From: MWDV01 sp002070715
Lineage (GTDB): Bacteria; Verrucomicrobiota; Verrucomicrobiia; Limisphaerales; MWDV01
Length of the DNA: 64,000 nucleotides
Assembly: GCA_035411585.1 (NCBI GenBank)
Contig: DAONTI010000001.1
Span: forward strand, 1 to 64,000
Direction of reading: 5' to 3'
Shown: positions 50,928 to 59,303 of the stretch, in pieces
Numbering within the stretch: the first letter of the stretch is position 1
Layout: each line of letters opens with the position of its first letter
The notes under the pieces: generated by a model
Seen by the model: the letters and a program-made list of their open reading frames with translations, nothing else
What the model was told of the DNA's origin: nothing
Database searches by the model: none
Translations under genes and position numbers: made by a program

Positions 50928-52154
50928 TCAAATGCTTCCCCGCCGCCGCAAAAAACATATAAAACCCGCCGCCCAACCCAGCAGGCTCAGGCTGCCCGGT
51001 TCCGGCACCAGGAAAACAATGTTATCCACGTTGATCCGCAACTCATTGGCGTGGCTGCCCAAGTTGATTCCGGTTTGATCCACCACCTCCATGAAACTCA
51101 GCCCGGCCAAGGGGAAGACGAGGTCGTGGAACTCTCCATCAATCGGCAACGGCAAGGTGCCCGGCGATTCGAAGGAGCCGAAATTATTTTTCTGGAAGAA
51201 AGCCTGCACGTTGAGGTCGCCGCCTTCGCTGGTGCTGGTTTCGGTGGCCGACATGCGCACGATCATCTCCGCATAACCGGACAAATCGGTGGTGCGGTTG
51301 TTGAACGTGTTGCCGTTCCAAGCCGTGCCGTTGCCCCAACTGATGGCCCCGCCGTTGCCGCCGGCAATGTCTATCCATTCGAGCGATCCCGACCCGGATG
51401 GATTATGGGAAAGCCCGGTCTGATTTTGCCCGGTGTTGTTGAGGACCGAAGCCCCGTCGAAGTTGACGATGGCACCCTGCAGTCCGCCCTCCGCCGTGCC
51501 CGTGTCGTGGGTGACCAAGGTGCGCATGGTGAGGGTCTGTTCGAGCGATCGCACCTCCTCGATTGACCAGGTTACGTTCCCCTGCGCCGCGTGATTGCGG
51601 ATGTTGAGCCCGATCGTGCGGACATACACCGCCTGTTCCGGGGTCAATCCCGAGAGCGGCACCCGGTAGGTGCCCATGCCCGGGGCCACGGCCAAATCGG
51701 GGCCCAGCGCGACAAAGTTACCGCCGGACGAGGCTTGAACGAAAAACTGGACGTTGATATCCGCGGTGCCGCTGTGTCCCAGATCAAATTCGAGATATTT
51801 CAAGCCGGTCAGGTCCAATCCACCGCTGGGACCGGTGGGCAATCCGCGCACGCGATTCCAGCCGTCGCTGATGGCTTGGGATCCCCCGGCGGCCACGCTG
51901 GTTTCGGTGAAGGTCAGCGTGCCGGCGGTAGAGTTCGCCAGCGTGCCTGAGGTATCGGTGGCGCCGAAGTTTCGGATCCAAGTTTGGACATCCCCGGTGC
52001 CGTCCCATGTGTAGAGTGTGCTGGGCAGTTGCCCGAGCGTCGGCAACGCCAAGCTAAAACTGAAAATCAGGCCTAAGACCGACAGGGTTAATCGTCGTTG
52101 GCCGAGGGGAGCGCGGAGATTGGGCGCGGGATTGCGGGATGGTTTGGTGTTCAT
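50928..52154 (-). CDS. PEP-CTERM protein with two beta-sandwich repeats
   Basis: A 408-residue secreted protein. The signal segment is LTLSVLGLIFSFSLALPTLG after a basic start. The body has two related halves, each running from a WDGTG/GTAWNG-like start through LKYLEFDLG or YAEMIVRMS to LNIRNHA or INLGSHANELRINVDNI, as in internally duplicated carbohydrate-binding modules. It ends VPEPGSLSLLGWAAGFICFLRRRG, a PEP-CTERM signal for exosortase sorting. It is a second exosortase client besides the protein at 10.3 kb but lacks the shared domain found there. Probable matrix or surface component; no enzymatic motif. Confidence 0.85.
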   Translation of the reverse strand: MNTKPSRNPAPNLRAPLGQRRLTLSVLGLIFSFSLALPTLGQLPSTLYTWDGTGDVQTWIRNFGATDTSGTLANSTAGTLTFTETSVAAGGSQAISDGWNRVRGLPTGPSGGLDLTGLKYLEFDLGHSGTADINVQFFVQASSGGNFVALGPDLAVAPGMGTYRVPLSGLTPEQAVYVRTIGLNIRNHAAQGNVTWSIEEVRSLEQTLTMRTLVTHDTGTAEGGLQGAIVNFDGASVLNNTGQNQTGLSHNPSGSGSLEWIDIAGGNGGAISWGNGTAWNGNTFNNRTTDLSGYAEMIVRMSATETSTSEGGDLNVQAFFQKNNFGSFESPGTLPLPIDGEFHDLVFPLAGLSFMEVVDQTGINLGSHANELRINVDNIVFLVPEPGSLSLLGWAAGFICFLRRRGSI

Positions 52155-52455
52155 GTCGCTGACGCTAAATGGAAATGGGATTTACGTCAAGATTTTTCGG
52201 GGCGTTTTGTTCGGTGACGAAAGGTTTTTCAGTTCATCCGCGCAAGCTAATTTTGGCTTGATGAAGGGAAGTGCGAAAGAACGCCACCCCCCGGACGGCC
52301 ATTGGCAGGCTGGTCAGTAGGTGTGCTTGCGGTGTTTCCGCCCGTTGCCAAAACCACAAGGCACGCCACCGAAGCGGTTGAGCGCGTTTCAAATCACGCT
52401 GAAACTGAGTGACTTGCCTTGATCCGTCACGTCACCCCAGCAAGGAGGGCACGCT
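52155..52455. other. Intergenic region, nothing recognised
   Basis: About 300 bases between two minus-strand genes. Only short frames occur. Runs such as GTGCTTGCGGTGTTTCCGCC offer no stable hairpin plus U-tract, and no RNA gene was seen. The upstream part presumably holds the promoter of the PEP-CTERM gene. Confidence 0.45.
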
Positions 52456-53241
52456 TCAGAACCGACCGGCGGCAAGGGTGGGCAACCGCACCCGCAAGGC
52501 GGGATCGAAGTCCGTCGGGTCTTGGTAAAAATAGTAGATGCGCGACCCCAGATCCCACGTGGTCAGGAAATACATCTGTTCGTATTTAATCCAACGGGCG
52601 GAGCCATCCACGAAGACTTGGTTCGCGCCGATGGGGACCGGTGATTTGGGTCCGCGATGCTGCGGCATGTTGGCATAAACAAACTCCCGGCCCGCCACCT
52701 GGCCGCCCCAGCTCCCGTTGATTTTACCAATCGCATCAGCGGCGAGCGTCCAGGAAGCCTTGGCTTGTCCCAGCTTGACGGGGCTGCGGGAGTAAAAAGT
52801 CCCGGCCGGGTTAAACCAGTTGGTCAAACCACCGAAATACTGGTAGCCGATGACCCATTGCGGGAAGTTGGCTTCATAAACCGGCAATCCCGGCCGGTTG
52901 GGGCAGGTCCAGACCGAGGCCGTGTTGCTCTGCACCGTTAATCCGACGGTGGCGGCGGCGGCGGCTTCCGGCGGATTGAGACAGACCTGGACATAACTAT
53001 TGGCGCTGTAACGCGCTTGCAGGACCATGTCGGCATTGTCCAGCGCATAAATGTTCACTCCCACCGCCAATTGGCGGAGGTTGCTCAGGCAACCGCCGCG
53101 TTTGGCTTTTTCCTTGGCCGCCGCCAGGGCCGGCAACAGCATGGCGGCTAAAATGGCGATGATGGCGATGACCACCAGTAGTTCGATCAAGGTAAATCCG
53201 GGCGCTTGGCGCGGAGCCGATTGGTCAGTGGTTCGGTTCAT
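52456..53241 (-). CDS. Type II secretion-like pseudopilin (DUF1559-like)
   Basis: A 261-residue prepilin-type protein. From ATG 53241 a 15-residue leader precedes the G-FTLIELLVVIAIIAIL site, with the normal Gly before cleavage; a start at 53262 adds seven residues. LLPALAAAKEKAKRGGCLSNLRQLAVGVNIYA continues the DUF1559-like pattern. The C-terminal domain contains WTCPNRPG, FPQWVIGYQYFGGL and VFVDGSARWIKYEQ, the strand pattern and DGSxR motif seen in many planctomycete/verrucomicrobial pseudopilins. It shares the N-terminal module with the protein at 21.0 kb but little beyond. Probably exposed on a pseudopilus-like assembly; function unknown. Confidence 0.9.
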   Translation of the reverse strand: MNRTTDQSAPRQAPGFTLIELLVVIAIIAILAAMLLPALAAAKEKAKRGGCLSNLRQLAVGVNIYALDNADMVLQARYSANSYVQVCLNPPEAAAAATVGLTVQSNTASVWTCPNRPGLPVYEANFPQWVIGYQYFGGLTNWFNPAGTFYSRSPVKLGQAKASWTLAADAIGKINGSWGGQVAGREFVYANMPQHRGPKSPVPIGANQVFVDGSARWIKYEQMYFLTTWDLGSRIYYFYQDPTDFDPALRVRLPTLAAGRF

Positions 53242-53559
53242 GAATGACAGGGAAGGGAGCATGCCAGGTTGGACGTGAAGGGGGCCGGCGCTGTTGTGTT
53301 TGTCCCGGCAACTTTCCAGCTACCGGCAATCGCCATCGGCGCCGCATTACGCGAGACGCCGGTTGCCCTCAACGGGCGGCCACGGCTGCGCTGACTCCCT
53401 TTCGCCAACTGCGTGCTTGGTACTGCGGGTACAATCATAATGGCCTGCCGAGGCTGGAAACGGTTTAACGCTCCCAGCACCGCGTGGCAAGGGCCAAATT
53501 GATAAAGTTTGCGCGGGCGTGACTTTACCGGATCGCGCACGCACCGCGCGCGGCTTTTT
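53242..53559. other. Intergenic region between pseudopilin and leuA
   Basis: About 320 bases with no supported gene. A GC-rich imperfect hairpin, GCGCACGCACCGCGCGCGGC, precedes a T-run near 53551, which would suit plus-strand termination, although no plus-strand gene precedes it. The part adjoining the pseudopilin presumably holds its promoter. Confidence 0.4.
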
Positions 53560-55215
53560 CTACGAACGGTTCAGTGCGCTTAACACGGCGCGCACGGATG
53601 CCAGTTCGATGTTCGTATCCACGCCCACGCCCCAGCGCGTGCGGCCATCCGTGTGCTTGATTTGGATGTAGGCAATGGCGCTGGCGCCTTTCCCGGCGCT
53701 GAGCGCGTGTTCGCTGTAGGCGGTGATTTCAAAGTGCGGTCCGCCGGCCTGGCTGAAGCTGTTCACCAACGCCGCCAACGGCCCATTGCCTTCGCCGGAC
53801 AAAACGACCGGCTTGCCATCCTGAAGCAAACGGGCATTGCATTTGACCAGGCCATTGCGGCTTTCAGTGGCAAAGCCCTGTAATTGCCACGGTTGAGTCC
53901 GCTCCACGTATTCCCGCCAGAACATGGCCTTCAATTCCGCGCCGCTGACTTCGCGGCCCAACCGGTCCACCTCGTCGTTGGCAATCGGCCCGAACTCGCG
54001 CTGCATTTCCTTGGGCAGAGCAATGCCAAACTCGCTCTCAAGCAGGTAGGCCACGCCGCCCCGGCCCGACTGGCTGTTGACCCGGATGACCTCGCGGTAT
54101 TCGCGGCCAAGGTCGTTGGGGTCCACGGTCAGATAAGGGACATCCCAATAAGTGCGGCGTCCCTCGTTCCATTCCTTCAAGCCCTTGCGGATGGCGTCCT
54201 GGTGCGAACCGCTGAACGCGGTGAACACCAGTTCCCCGGCGTAGGGATGCCGCGGTGGCACCGTCATGCCCGTGCAGCGTTCATACACCCGCACCAGTGA
54301 ATTCAAATCGGAGAAATCGAGTCCCGGATCAATCCCGTGCATGTAAAGATTCATGGCCACGGTGACCAAGTCCAGATTCCCGGTGCGTTCTCCGTTGCCG
54401 AACAACGTGCCTTCGACCCGGTCGGCGCCGGCCAGCAATCCCAGTTCGGTGGCGGCGGTGCCGGTGTTGCGGTCATTGTGCGTGTGCAGGCTGATGATGA
54501 GCGCGTCCCGGTTCTTGAGGTGCCGGCACATCCACTCAATCTGGTCGGCGTACACATTGGGCATGGCGACCTCCACGGTATCCGGCAGGTTCAAAATCAT
54601 CTTCCGTTCCGGGGTGGGCTGCCACACCTCCATCACCGCCTCGGAGACCTCTTTTGCGAATTCCACTTCGGTGGCGGAAAAACTCTCGGGCGAATATTGC
54701 AACATCACCTCCGTGCCGGGGAGCAAGGACAACCGTTCCCGGATCATCTGCGCACCCCGCACGGCGACTTGAAGAATTTCCTCTTTGGTCATGCCAAACA
54801 CGACCCGGCGCTGGGCGGGCGAAGTGGAATTATAGAGATGGATAATGGCCTTCTTGGCGTTCACGAGCGATTCGAAGGTCCGCTCAATCAAATGCTCGCG
54901 CGCTTGGACCAACACCTGCAGCCAGACGTCATCGGGGGCGCGCCCTTCTTCAATCAACCGCCGGTTGAACGTGAATTCGGTGTTGGAAGCCGACGGAAAC
55001 CCGACTTCAATTTCCCGAAACCCGACTTTGACGAGGGCATGAAACAGTTCGAGTTTCTGGCCCACATTCATCGGATCGGCCAGGGCTTGATTACCGTCGC
55101 GAAGATCCACGCTGCACCAGCGCGGAGCCTGGGTGAGCGTGCGGTTGGGCCACTTCCGGTCCGGAAGCGGGACCGGAGGGAACGGACGGTATTTCTGAGA
55201 CGGTTGTTTCAACAT
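53560..55215 (-). CDS. leuA: 2-isopropylmalate synthase, long form
   Basis: A 551-residue enzyme condensing acetyl-CoA with 2-oxoisovalerate, the first committed step of leucine synthesis. WCSVDLRDGNQALADPMN (metal-binding Asp40), EVGFPSASNTEF, LHTHNDRNTGTA (His/Asn metal site), ADRVEGTLFGNGERTGN and the C-terminal LeuA regulatory domain (about 430-551, GNGPLAALVNSF) identify the long, actinobacterial/fungal-type LeuA2. ATG 55215 is chosen; ATG 55236 adds seven residues and cannot be excluded. A leader peptide and attenuator lie 175-300 bp upstream on the same strand, so expression should depend on leucyl-tRNA. Feedback inhibition by leucine is a family property. Confidence 0.96.
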   Translation of the reverse strand: MLKQPSQKYRPFPPVPLPDRKWPNRTLTQAPRWCSVDLRDGNQALADPMNVGQKLELFHALVKVGFREIEVGFPSASNTEFTFNRRLIEEGRAPDDVWLQVLVQAREHLIERTFESLVNAKKAIIHLYNSTSPAQRRVVFGMTKEEILQVAVRGAQMIRERLSLLPGTEVMLQYSPESFSATEVEFAKEVSEAVMEVWQPTPERKMILNLPDTVEVAMPNVYADQIEWMCRHLKNRDALIISLHTHNDRNTGTAATELGLLAGADRVEGTLFGNGERTGNLDLVTVAMNLYMHGIDPGLDFSDLNSLVRVYERCTGMTVPPRHPYAGELVFTAFSGSHQDAIRKGLKEWNEGRRTYWDVPYLTVDPNDLGREYREVIRVNSQSGRGGVAYLLESEFGIALPKEMQREFGPIANDEVDRLGREVSGAELKAMFWREYVERTQPWQLQGFATESRNGLVKCNARLLQDGKPVVLSGEGNGPLAALVNSFSQAGGPHFEITAYSEHALSAGKGASAIAYIQIKHTDGRTRWGVGVDTNIELASVRAVLSALNRS

Positions 55216-55390
55216 AAACTCAAAAGGTAAATCCATTGAACCACGGGCGACCGGGAATGAACATGGCGAAATGAGGCTGTGGCCCGGCAAAGTCGTCTCC
55301 GCCGGTTCCCGACCGGTCCGGAGCCGTGGCTTCACCGGGCAGCGCGGGCGTCATCCGCTCTTTGTGGCGCCTGATTTGGTTCATTCGCAA

Positions 55391-55425
55391 TAAAAAAACA
55401 CCCCACCGCCGGGCTGGCAGTGGGG
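55391..55425 (-). terminator. Intrinsic terminator of the leuA attenuator
   Basis: On the minus strand CCCCACTGCC (55425-55416) and GGCGGTGGGG (55410-55401) form a 10-bp stem with one G-U pair and a loop of AGCCC. It is followed by TG and seven T. It lies about 175 bp before the leuA start and right after the Leu-rich leader peptide, so it cannot serve an upstream gene. Confidence 0.88.
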
Positions 55426-55463
55426 TCCAGGAAATCGTCATCCGCACCTAGAACCCGACTGCC
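55416..55463 (-). promoter_or_regulatory. Antiterminator pairing in the leuA leader
   Basis: GGCAGTCGGG (55463-55454), inside the last codons of the leader peptide, can pair with CCCCACTGCC (55425-55416), the 5' arm of the terminator: nine of ten positions pair, with one C-C mismatch. The two structures exclude each other. A ribosome at the stop codon would cover the first arm and allow termination; a ribosome stalled at the first leucine run would leave it free. Confidence 0.75.
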
Positions 55464-55516
55464 GCGCCGCTCAACAGCAGCGCGTCCGATAACAGCAGAT
55501 TCCAGTTGCACTTCAC
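55448..55516 (-). CDS. leuL: leuA leader peptide
   Basis: A 22-codon frame starting GTG and ending TAG. The peptide is VKCNWNLLLSDALLLSGAAV plus GF, with six leucines in two runs of three (codons CTG CTG TTA and CTG CTG TTG). Length, leucine runs, stop position and the two alternative hairpins that follow are those of classical ribosome-mediated attenuation. Too short for normal gene finders. AGGG lies about 10 bases upstream, but the same bases fit a -10 box, in which case the mRNA would begin at the start codon. The symbol leuL is used by analogy with enteric leu leaders; no sequence homology to those is implied. Confidence 0.85.
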   Translation of the reverse strand: MKCNWNLLLSDALLLSGAAVGF

Positions 55517-55522
55517 GGGCGC

Positions 55523-55551
55523 ACCCTAACCGGCGAACCGTTTCGGGTCAA
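55523..55551 (-). promoter_or_regulatory. Candidate leuA promoter
   Basis: Minus-strand TTGACC (55551-55546) and TAGGGT (55528-55523) are separated by exactly 17 bp. A start site seven bases past the -10 falls on the GTG of the leader peptide. The -35 match is good and the -10 match is moderate. Confidence 0.55.
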
Positions 55552-55637
55552 ATCGTTTTTTCCTCGGCGCACCCAAGGGAACGGCAGGGGACGGAAAACA
55601 AATGGCGAACGGGCGTTACTCGTGATAAATAGACGGC

Positions 55638-56486
55638 GTGTTTGGCTGGTGGAAGAAAAATACCGAGCCGGTGCAAGCGGGACGATTTGGCCGCTTTTTG
55701 TTACGAGATCGAATTGCTAGTGGTGGCATGGCGGATATCTGGCTGGCGGCGGATGAGGCGCGCCGCTTCTACGCGCTCCGGTTGTTGCATAACCGGTTGC
55801 GCTCGGATTTTACCGCCCGGCGGCGGTTTCGCCACGGCTGCGAGGTCCTGGCGCGCATTCATCATCACCCGTTCGTGATCAATTACCATGAGCACGGCAA
55901 AATTGATGGGACGCCCTATCTGCTGATGGAATATGTGGACGGGGAGAACCTCAAGGAACTCTACGCCCGCCAGGATCCACTTCTGGCGGAGAATGTGGCC
56001 CAACTGCTCATTGATATGGCGCTGGGGCTGGAACACATCCACGAATGCGGTTTCATGCACCTGGATTTCAAACCGGAAAACGTGCTCGTAACCCGGCAGG
56101 CGGAGGTGCGCTTGGTGGATTTTGACACCGCCCAACCGCTGCCCGCCCAACCCCGTAAAATGCCGAAAAATCCCGGCACCCCGACTTACATGGCGCCGGA
56201 ACAACTGGCCCGCCAGCCCTTGGATCACCGGGTGGATATTTTCGCCTTTGGCGTTGTGGCCTACGAATTGTTGACCAACCAGAAGCCGTTCGACGGCGCC
56301 ACGCCGGCAGATATTTTACGCCGCGAAAATGACCGGTCCGATTTTATCCCGCCCCGGCGGCGCAACCCGGATATCCCGGTTGCCTTGGAACGGATCATCG
56401 TCCGCTGCCTGGAACGCGAGCCGGACCGGCGCTACGCCTTCATGAGCGTGCTGGTACATGAGTTGCAGACCGCACTTTACGTTTGA
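55638..56486 (+). CDS. Ser/Thr protein kinase-like protein, catalytic lysine replaced
   Basis: A 282-residue single-domain Hanks-type kinase homologue, without membrane segment or sensor. The glycine loop reads IASGGMADIW (26-35), with two glycines changed to Ala. The VAIK lysine position is Arg48 (YALRLL). The catalytic loop is HLDFKPEN (141-148) with Asp143, Lys145 and Asn148 kept but Arg of HRD lost; DFG is DFD (161-163); APE is intact (186-188). It may be a weak kinase or a pseudokinase. GTG start, no in-frame alternative upstream. It is divergent from leuA, 120 bp away, so the two share a promoter region. Confidence 0.85.
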   Translation: MFGWWKKNTEPVQAGRFGRFLLRDRIASGGMADIWLAADEARRFYALRLLHNRLRSDFTARRRFRHGCEVLARIHHHPFVINYHEHGKIDGTPYLLMEYVDGENLKELYARQDPLLAENVAQLLIDMALGLEHIHECGFMHLDFKPENVLVTRQAEVRLVDFDTAQPLPAQPRKMPKNPGTPTYMAPEQLARQPLDHRVDIFAFGVVAYELLTNQKPFDGATPADILRRENDRSDFIPPRRRNPDIPVALERIIVRCLEREPDRRYAFMSVLVHELQTALYV

Positions 56487-56614
56487 CCCGTCAACGGACG
56501 GCGAACGTGACGGAGCGCGCTGGCCACGGTTGGTTTCGTGGCCTGGGTGATCTTTTGCGAAAGCGTCCAACCGGTTATATCGCGCGCTGTAACCGGCGGC
56601 GGCAGCGAGCAGGG

Positions 56615-57241
56615 TCAATCGAAATCCGTCGGGAGTGCGGGATTGCGCCAATGTTCATACAGACGCTGTACCTGCTCCGGCAAGAGCCGCGTGCGGGATA
56701 ACGGGGGCAGCGCGTCCGGATGAAAAAAATCCACCGCCGAGGTTTCGCCACTGGGCGACGGCGCGCCGTCCAGGATGTCGCACAGGAAAAAAAGTTTGTA
56801 GATGTGGAAGGGGAAAGGCGGTTCGTGCGGGTGTTTGGCCCGGTCGTAAACCGCCGCGAGCTTGCGCGCCTTCACCCGGAATCCGGATTCCTCGAAAGTC
56901 TCGCGTTCCACCGCTTCCGCGGGGGAATCGTTCACGTCCGCCCACCCGCCCGGCAGCGTCCATAACCCATCGGACGCCTCGCGCACCAACAGCACTTGAT
57001 CATTGCGAAATACCGCCGCGCGCACATCCACCTTGGGGGTGGCGTAGCCGTCCTGCAGCGCAAACAACTGGCGGAATGTCGCGGCCGAGGTGGGGTTTTG
57101 CAGCGTCATCAATTCGGCGGCGATGTCGGAGGCGGTTTGATAGCGCTCGCGGTCGTAATTGCTTGTGGCGTAGGTGAGACCCGTTTGCGCCAGCGCTTGG
57201 AGTTGCCGGGCCAGTTTCCAAAGATGAGGTTCCGCAGTCAT
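56615..57241 (-). CDS. Nudix hydrolase with N-terminal helical domain
   Basis: A 208-residue cytoplasmic hydrolase. Residues 1-65 are a helical domain (LWKLARQLQALAQTGLTYA, SNYDRERYQTASDIAAELM) as found in YjhB-type ADP-ribose pyrophosphatases. The Nudix box starts at Gly99: GWADVND, then SPAEAVERETFEESG, with Arg113, Glu114, Glu117 and Glu118 in place. The first box glutamate is Asp105, a conservative change. It probably cleaves a nucleoside-diphosphate sugar such as ADP-ribose. It is convergent with the kinase gene and about 210 bp from the divergent ABC importer operon; no functional link is evident. Confidence 0.9.
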   Translation of the reverse strand: MTAEPHLWKLARQLQALAQTGLTYATSNYDRERYQTASDIAAELMTLQNPTSAATFRQLFALQDGYATPKVDVRAAVFRNDQVLLVREASDGLWTLPGGWADVNDSPAEAVERETFEESGFRVKARKLAAVYDRAKHPHEPPFPFHIYKLFFLCDILDGAPSPSGETSAVDFFHPDALPPLSRTRLLPEQVQRLYEHWRNPALPTDFD

Positions 57242-57453
57242 GTTCCGCCCGTCAGGGCGGAGGCATCGTGAGGGAAGCCTGAATGCCGGGCAATCTCAGA
57301 CTTGAATTAGTCCCGAAAAATTCGCCGGGTTTCCCTATTTTCCGAACGAGGCGGCTTGGGTGCGGAGCAAACGAAAAGATTATCTTACTGCGTTAAGGCT
57401 TGCAGCGGTGGGGCGCCTGATTAGAGTGGAGCAGCCGCAAGGCGCGAAATCGT

Positions 57454-58494
57454 ATGCGTGCTCACCTGATAATTTTGGCCGGTGCCGGGCTTTGCGGACT
57501 GGCGGCGGCGGGTGCCAGCGCGGACCCGGTGGTTTTGCGGGTCGGCCATTTTCCGAACATTACCCACGCGCAGGCGGTCATCGGACATGGATTGAGCCGG
57601 GCCGGCACCGGCTGGTTTGAGGCGCGTTTGGGCCCGGCGGTGGAGGTGCAATGGTTTGTGTACAACGCCGGGCCGACGGCGATGGAGGCGTTGTTGGCCC
57701 GTTCGATTGATCTCAGCTACGTCGGGCCCAACCCGGCGCTCAACGCGCATCTCCGTTCGCGCGGCGCAGAAATCCGCGTCATTGCCGGGGCGTGCAGCGG
57801 GGGCGCGGCGTTGATTGTACAGCCGGATGGCCGCATTCAAACGGATGCCGATTTCAAAGGCCGCCTGCTGGCCACGCCGCAACTCGGCAACACCCAGGAC
57901 GTGGCCGCCCGGGCTTGGCTGGGAAGCAAAGGTTTTCTCGTGCGGCTCACCGGTGGCGACGTGCGGGTGGTGCCCACGGCCAATCCGGATCAGCTCGCCC
58001 TGTTCCTCAAAGGCACGCTCGACGCGGTGTGGACGGTGGAACCGTGGGTGAGCCGGTTGACGCTGGAAGCCCGGGGCCGGGTCTATTTGGAGGAAGCCGC
58101 GTTGTGGCCGGAGACCCAAGGGCGTTATGTCACGACGCATCTGGTCAGCAGCGTGCGCGCCCTGCGGGAGCGGCGGGATTTGGTCCGGCAATGGCTTGTC
58201 GCGCACGTGGAATTGACCGAGTGGATTCATCAGCACCCCGACGAGGCCAAGCGCCTGCTCAATGCGGAATTGCAGGCGGCCACCGGCCGACCGTTGCCGG
58301 AAGACGTGTTGAACCGGGCTTGGGAACATATCGAACTGACCGCGGACCCGGTGCGCCCGTCGCTGGAGAAATCGGCGGCGGCGGCGCATCGCATCGGATT
58401 TCTCCGGCAGAAACCCGATCTCACGCGCCTTTATGCCTTGGAGCTGTTGAACGACGTGTTACGCGCCCAAGGGCTTCCGGAGGTGCCGCAATGA
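57454..58494 (+). CDS. ABC importer substrate-binding protein, nitrate/sulfonate type
   Basis: A 346-residue periplasmic binding protein. The signal peptide is MRAHLIILAGAGLCGLAAAGASA. VLRVGHFPNITHAQAVIGHG and LSYVGPNPALNAH are the N-terminal marks of the NMT1/SsuA/NrtA group, and GKWLATP-like GRLLATPQLGNTQD marks the hinge. Members bind sulfonates, nitrate, bicarbonate or thiamine precursors. The stop overlaps the ATPase start by ATGA and the ATPase overlaps the permease in the same way, so this is a compact three-gene importer. In a sulfatase-rich genome a sulfonate ligand is attractive but not shown. No riboswitch was recognised in the 210 bp upstream. Confidence 0.88.
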   Translation: MRAHLIILAGAGLCGLAAAGASADPVVLRVGHFPNITHAQAVIGHGLSRAGTGWFEARLGPAVEVQWFVYNAGPTAMEALLARSIDLSYVGPNPALNAHLRSRGAEIRVIAGACSGGAALIVQPDGRIQTDADFKGRLLATPQLGNTQDVAARAWLGSKGFLVRLTGGDVRVVPTANPDQLALFLKGTLDAVWTVEPWVSRLTLEARGRVYLEEAALWPETQGRYVTTHLVSSVRALRERRDLVRQWLVAHVELTEWIHQHPDEAKRLLNAELQAATGRPLPEDVLNRAWEHIELTADPVRPSLEKSAAAAHRIGFLRQKPDLTRLYALELLNDVLRAQGLPEVPQ

Positions 58495-59303
58495 CCGTCG
58501 CCCAGGAACTCGCCAATCTGCCGCCGCCGAAATTGGTGGTTGAGGGGGTCACCAAAAAATTCCACACCCGGCGGGCCCGGGTGACGGCGCTGGATAATGT
58601 GAGCTTCACGATCCGTGAGGGTGAATTCGTCTGCCTGCTGGGTCCGAGCGGGTGCGGCAAATCCACGCTCCTCAACATCATTGCCGGGTTGGAGATGCCT
58701 GACCAGGGCCGCGTGCTGGCGGATGAGTCGCCGGTCAACGGCCCCGGCAGCGACCGCATGGTGATGTTCCAAGAATCCGCCCTGTATCCGTGGCTGGACG
58801 TGTTGGGCAACGTCCTTTTCGGTCTCAAACTGAAACCCGGGCTCACCCGGCGGGAGCGCGCCGAAGTCGCGCGTTTTTATCTCCAACTCGTCGGCTTGGA
58901 AAAATTCAGCCGCGCGAACATTCATGAACTCAGCGGCGGGATGAAACAACGGGTGGCTCTGGCCCGCGCGCTCGCGCCCAATCCCCGGGTGTTGTTGATG
59001 GACGAACCGTTCGCCGCGCTGGACGCGTTGACCCGCGAACAGCTTTACGGGGATTTACAAGAAATCTGGTCGCGCCGACGCAAGACGGTCGTGTTCGTCA
59101 CGCACAACGTGCGCGAGGCCGTCTGCTTGGGCGATCGCGTGGTGTTGCTCTCGCCCAGCCCGGGGCGCATTCGCGAACAATTCACGGTGGCGCTGCCCCG
59201 CCCGCGGGACATCAATTGTGTGGAATTGACGCGGGCGGCGGCGGAAATCACCGGCGCGCTGAAACCTCACTTGAACCCTGAACAAGTTGCGGAGGCCGAA
59301 TGA
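58491..59303 (+). CDS. ABC importer ATP-binding protein, nitrate/sulfonate type
   Basis: A 270-residue ATPase. Walker A GPSGCGKST (51-59), a Q-loop in MFQESALYPWLDVLGNV, signature LSGGMKQRVALARALAPNPR near 145-165, Walker B LLMDEPFAALDALTR and the switch VTHNVREAVCLGDRV are all intact. The SsuB/NrtD/TauB branch is indicated by SALYPWLDV and EPFAALDALTR. An open frame far upstream is only read-through in another frame of the binding-protein gene; ATG 58491 overlaps the latter's stop. Coupled to genes on both sides by ATGA overlaps, which favours equal production. Confidence 0.94.
   Translation: MTVAQELANLPPPKLVVEGVTKKFHTRRARVTALDNVSFTIREGEFVCLLGPSGCGKSTLLNIIAGLEMPDQGRVLADESPVNGPGSDRMVMFQESALYPWLDVLGNVLFGLKLKPGLTRRERAEVARFYLQLVGLEKFSRANIHELSGGMKQRVALARALAPNPRVLLMDEPFAALDALTREQLYGDLQEIWSRRRKTVVFVTHNVREAVCLGDRVVLLSPSPGRIREQFTVALPRPRDINCVELTRAAAEITGALKPHLNPEQVAEAE

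Noticed and set aside
53541..53556. Intrinsic terminator for leuA at its 3' end
   Set aside because: The GC hairpin is followed by T residues on the plus strand only, so it does not terminate leuA transcription.
57242..57453. Possible riboswitch upstream of the ABC importer (TPP, SAM or similar)
   Set aside because: No conserved core such as CTGAGA of TPP or the SAM-I/SAH cores could be found; only unspecific short stems occur.
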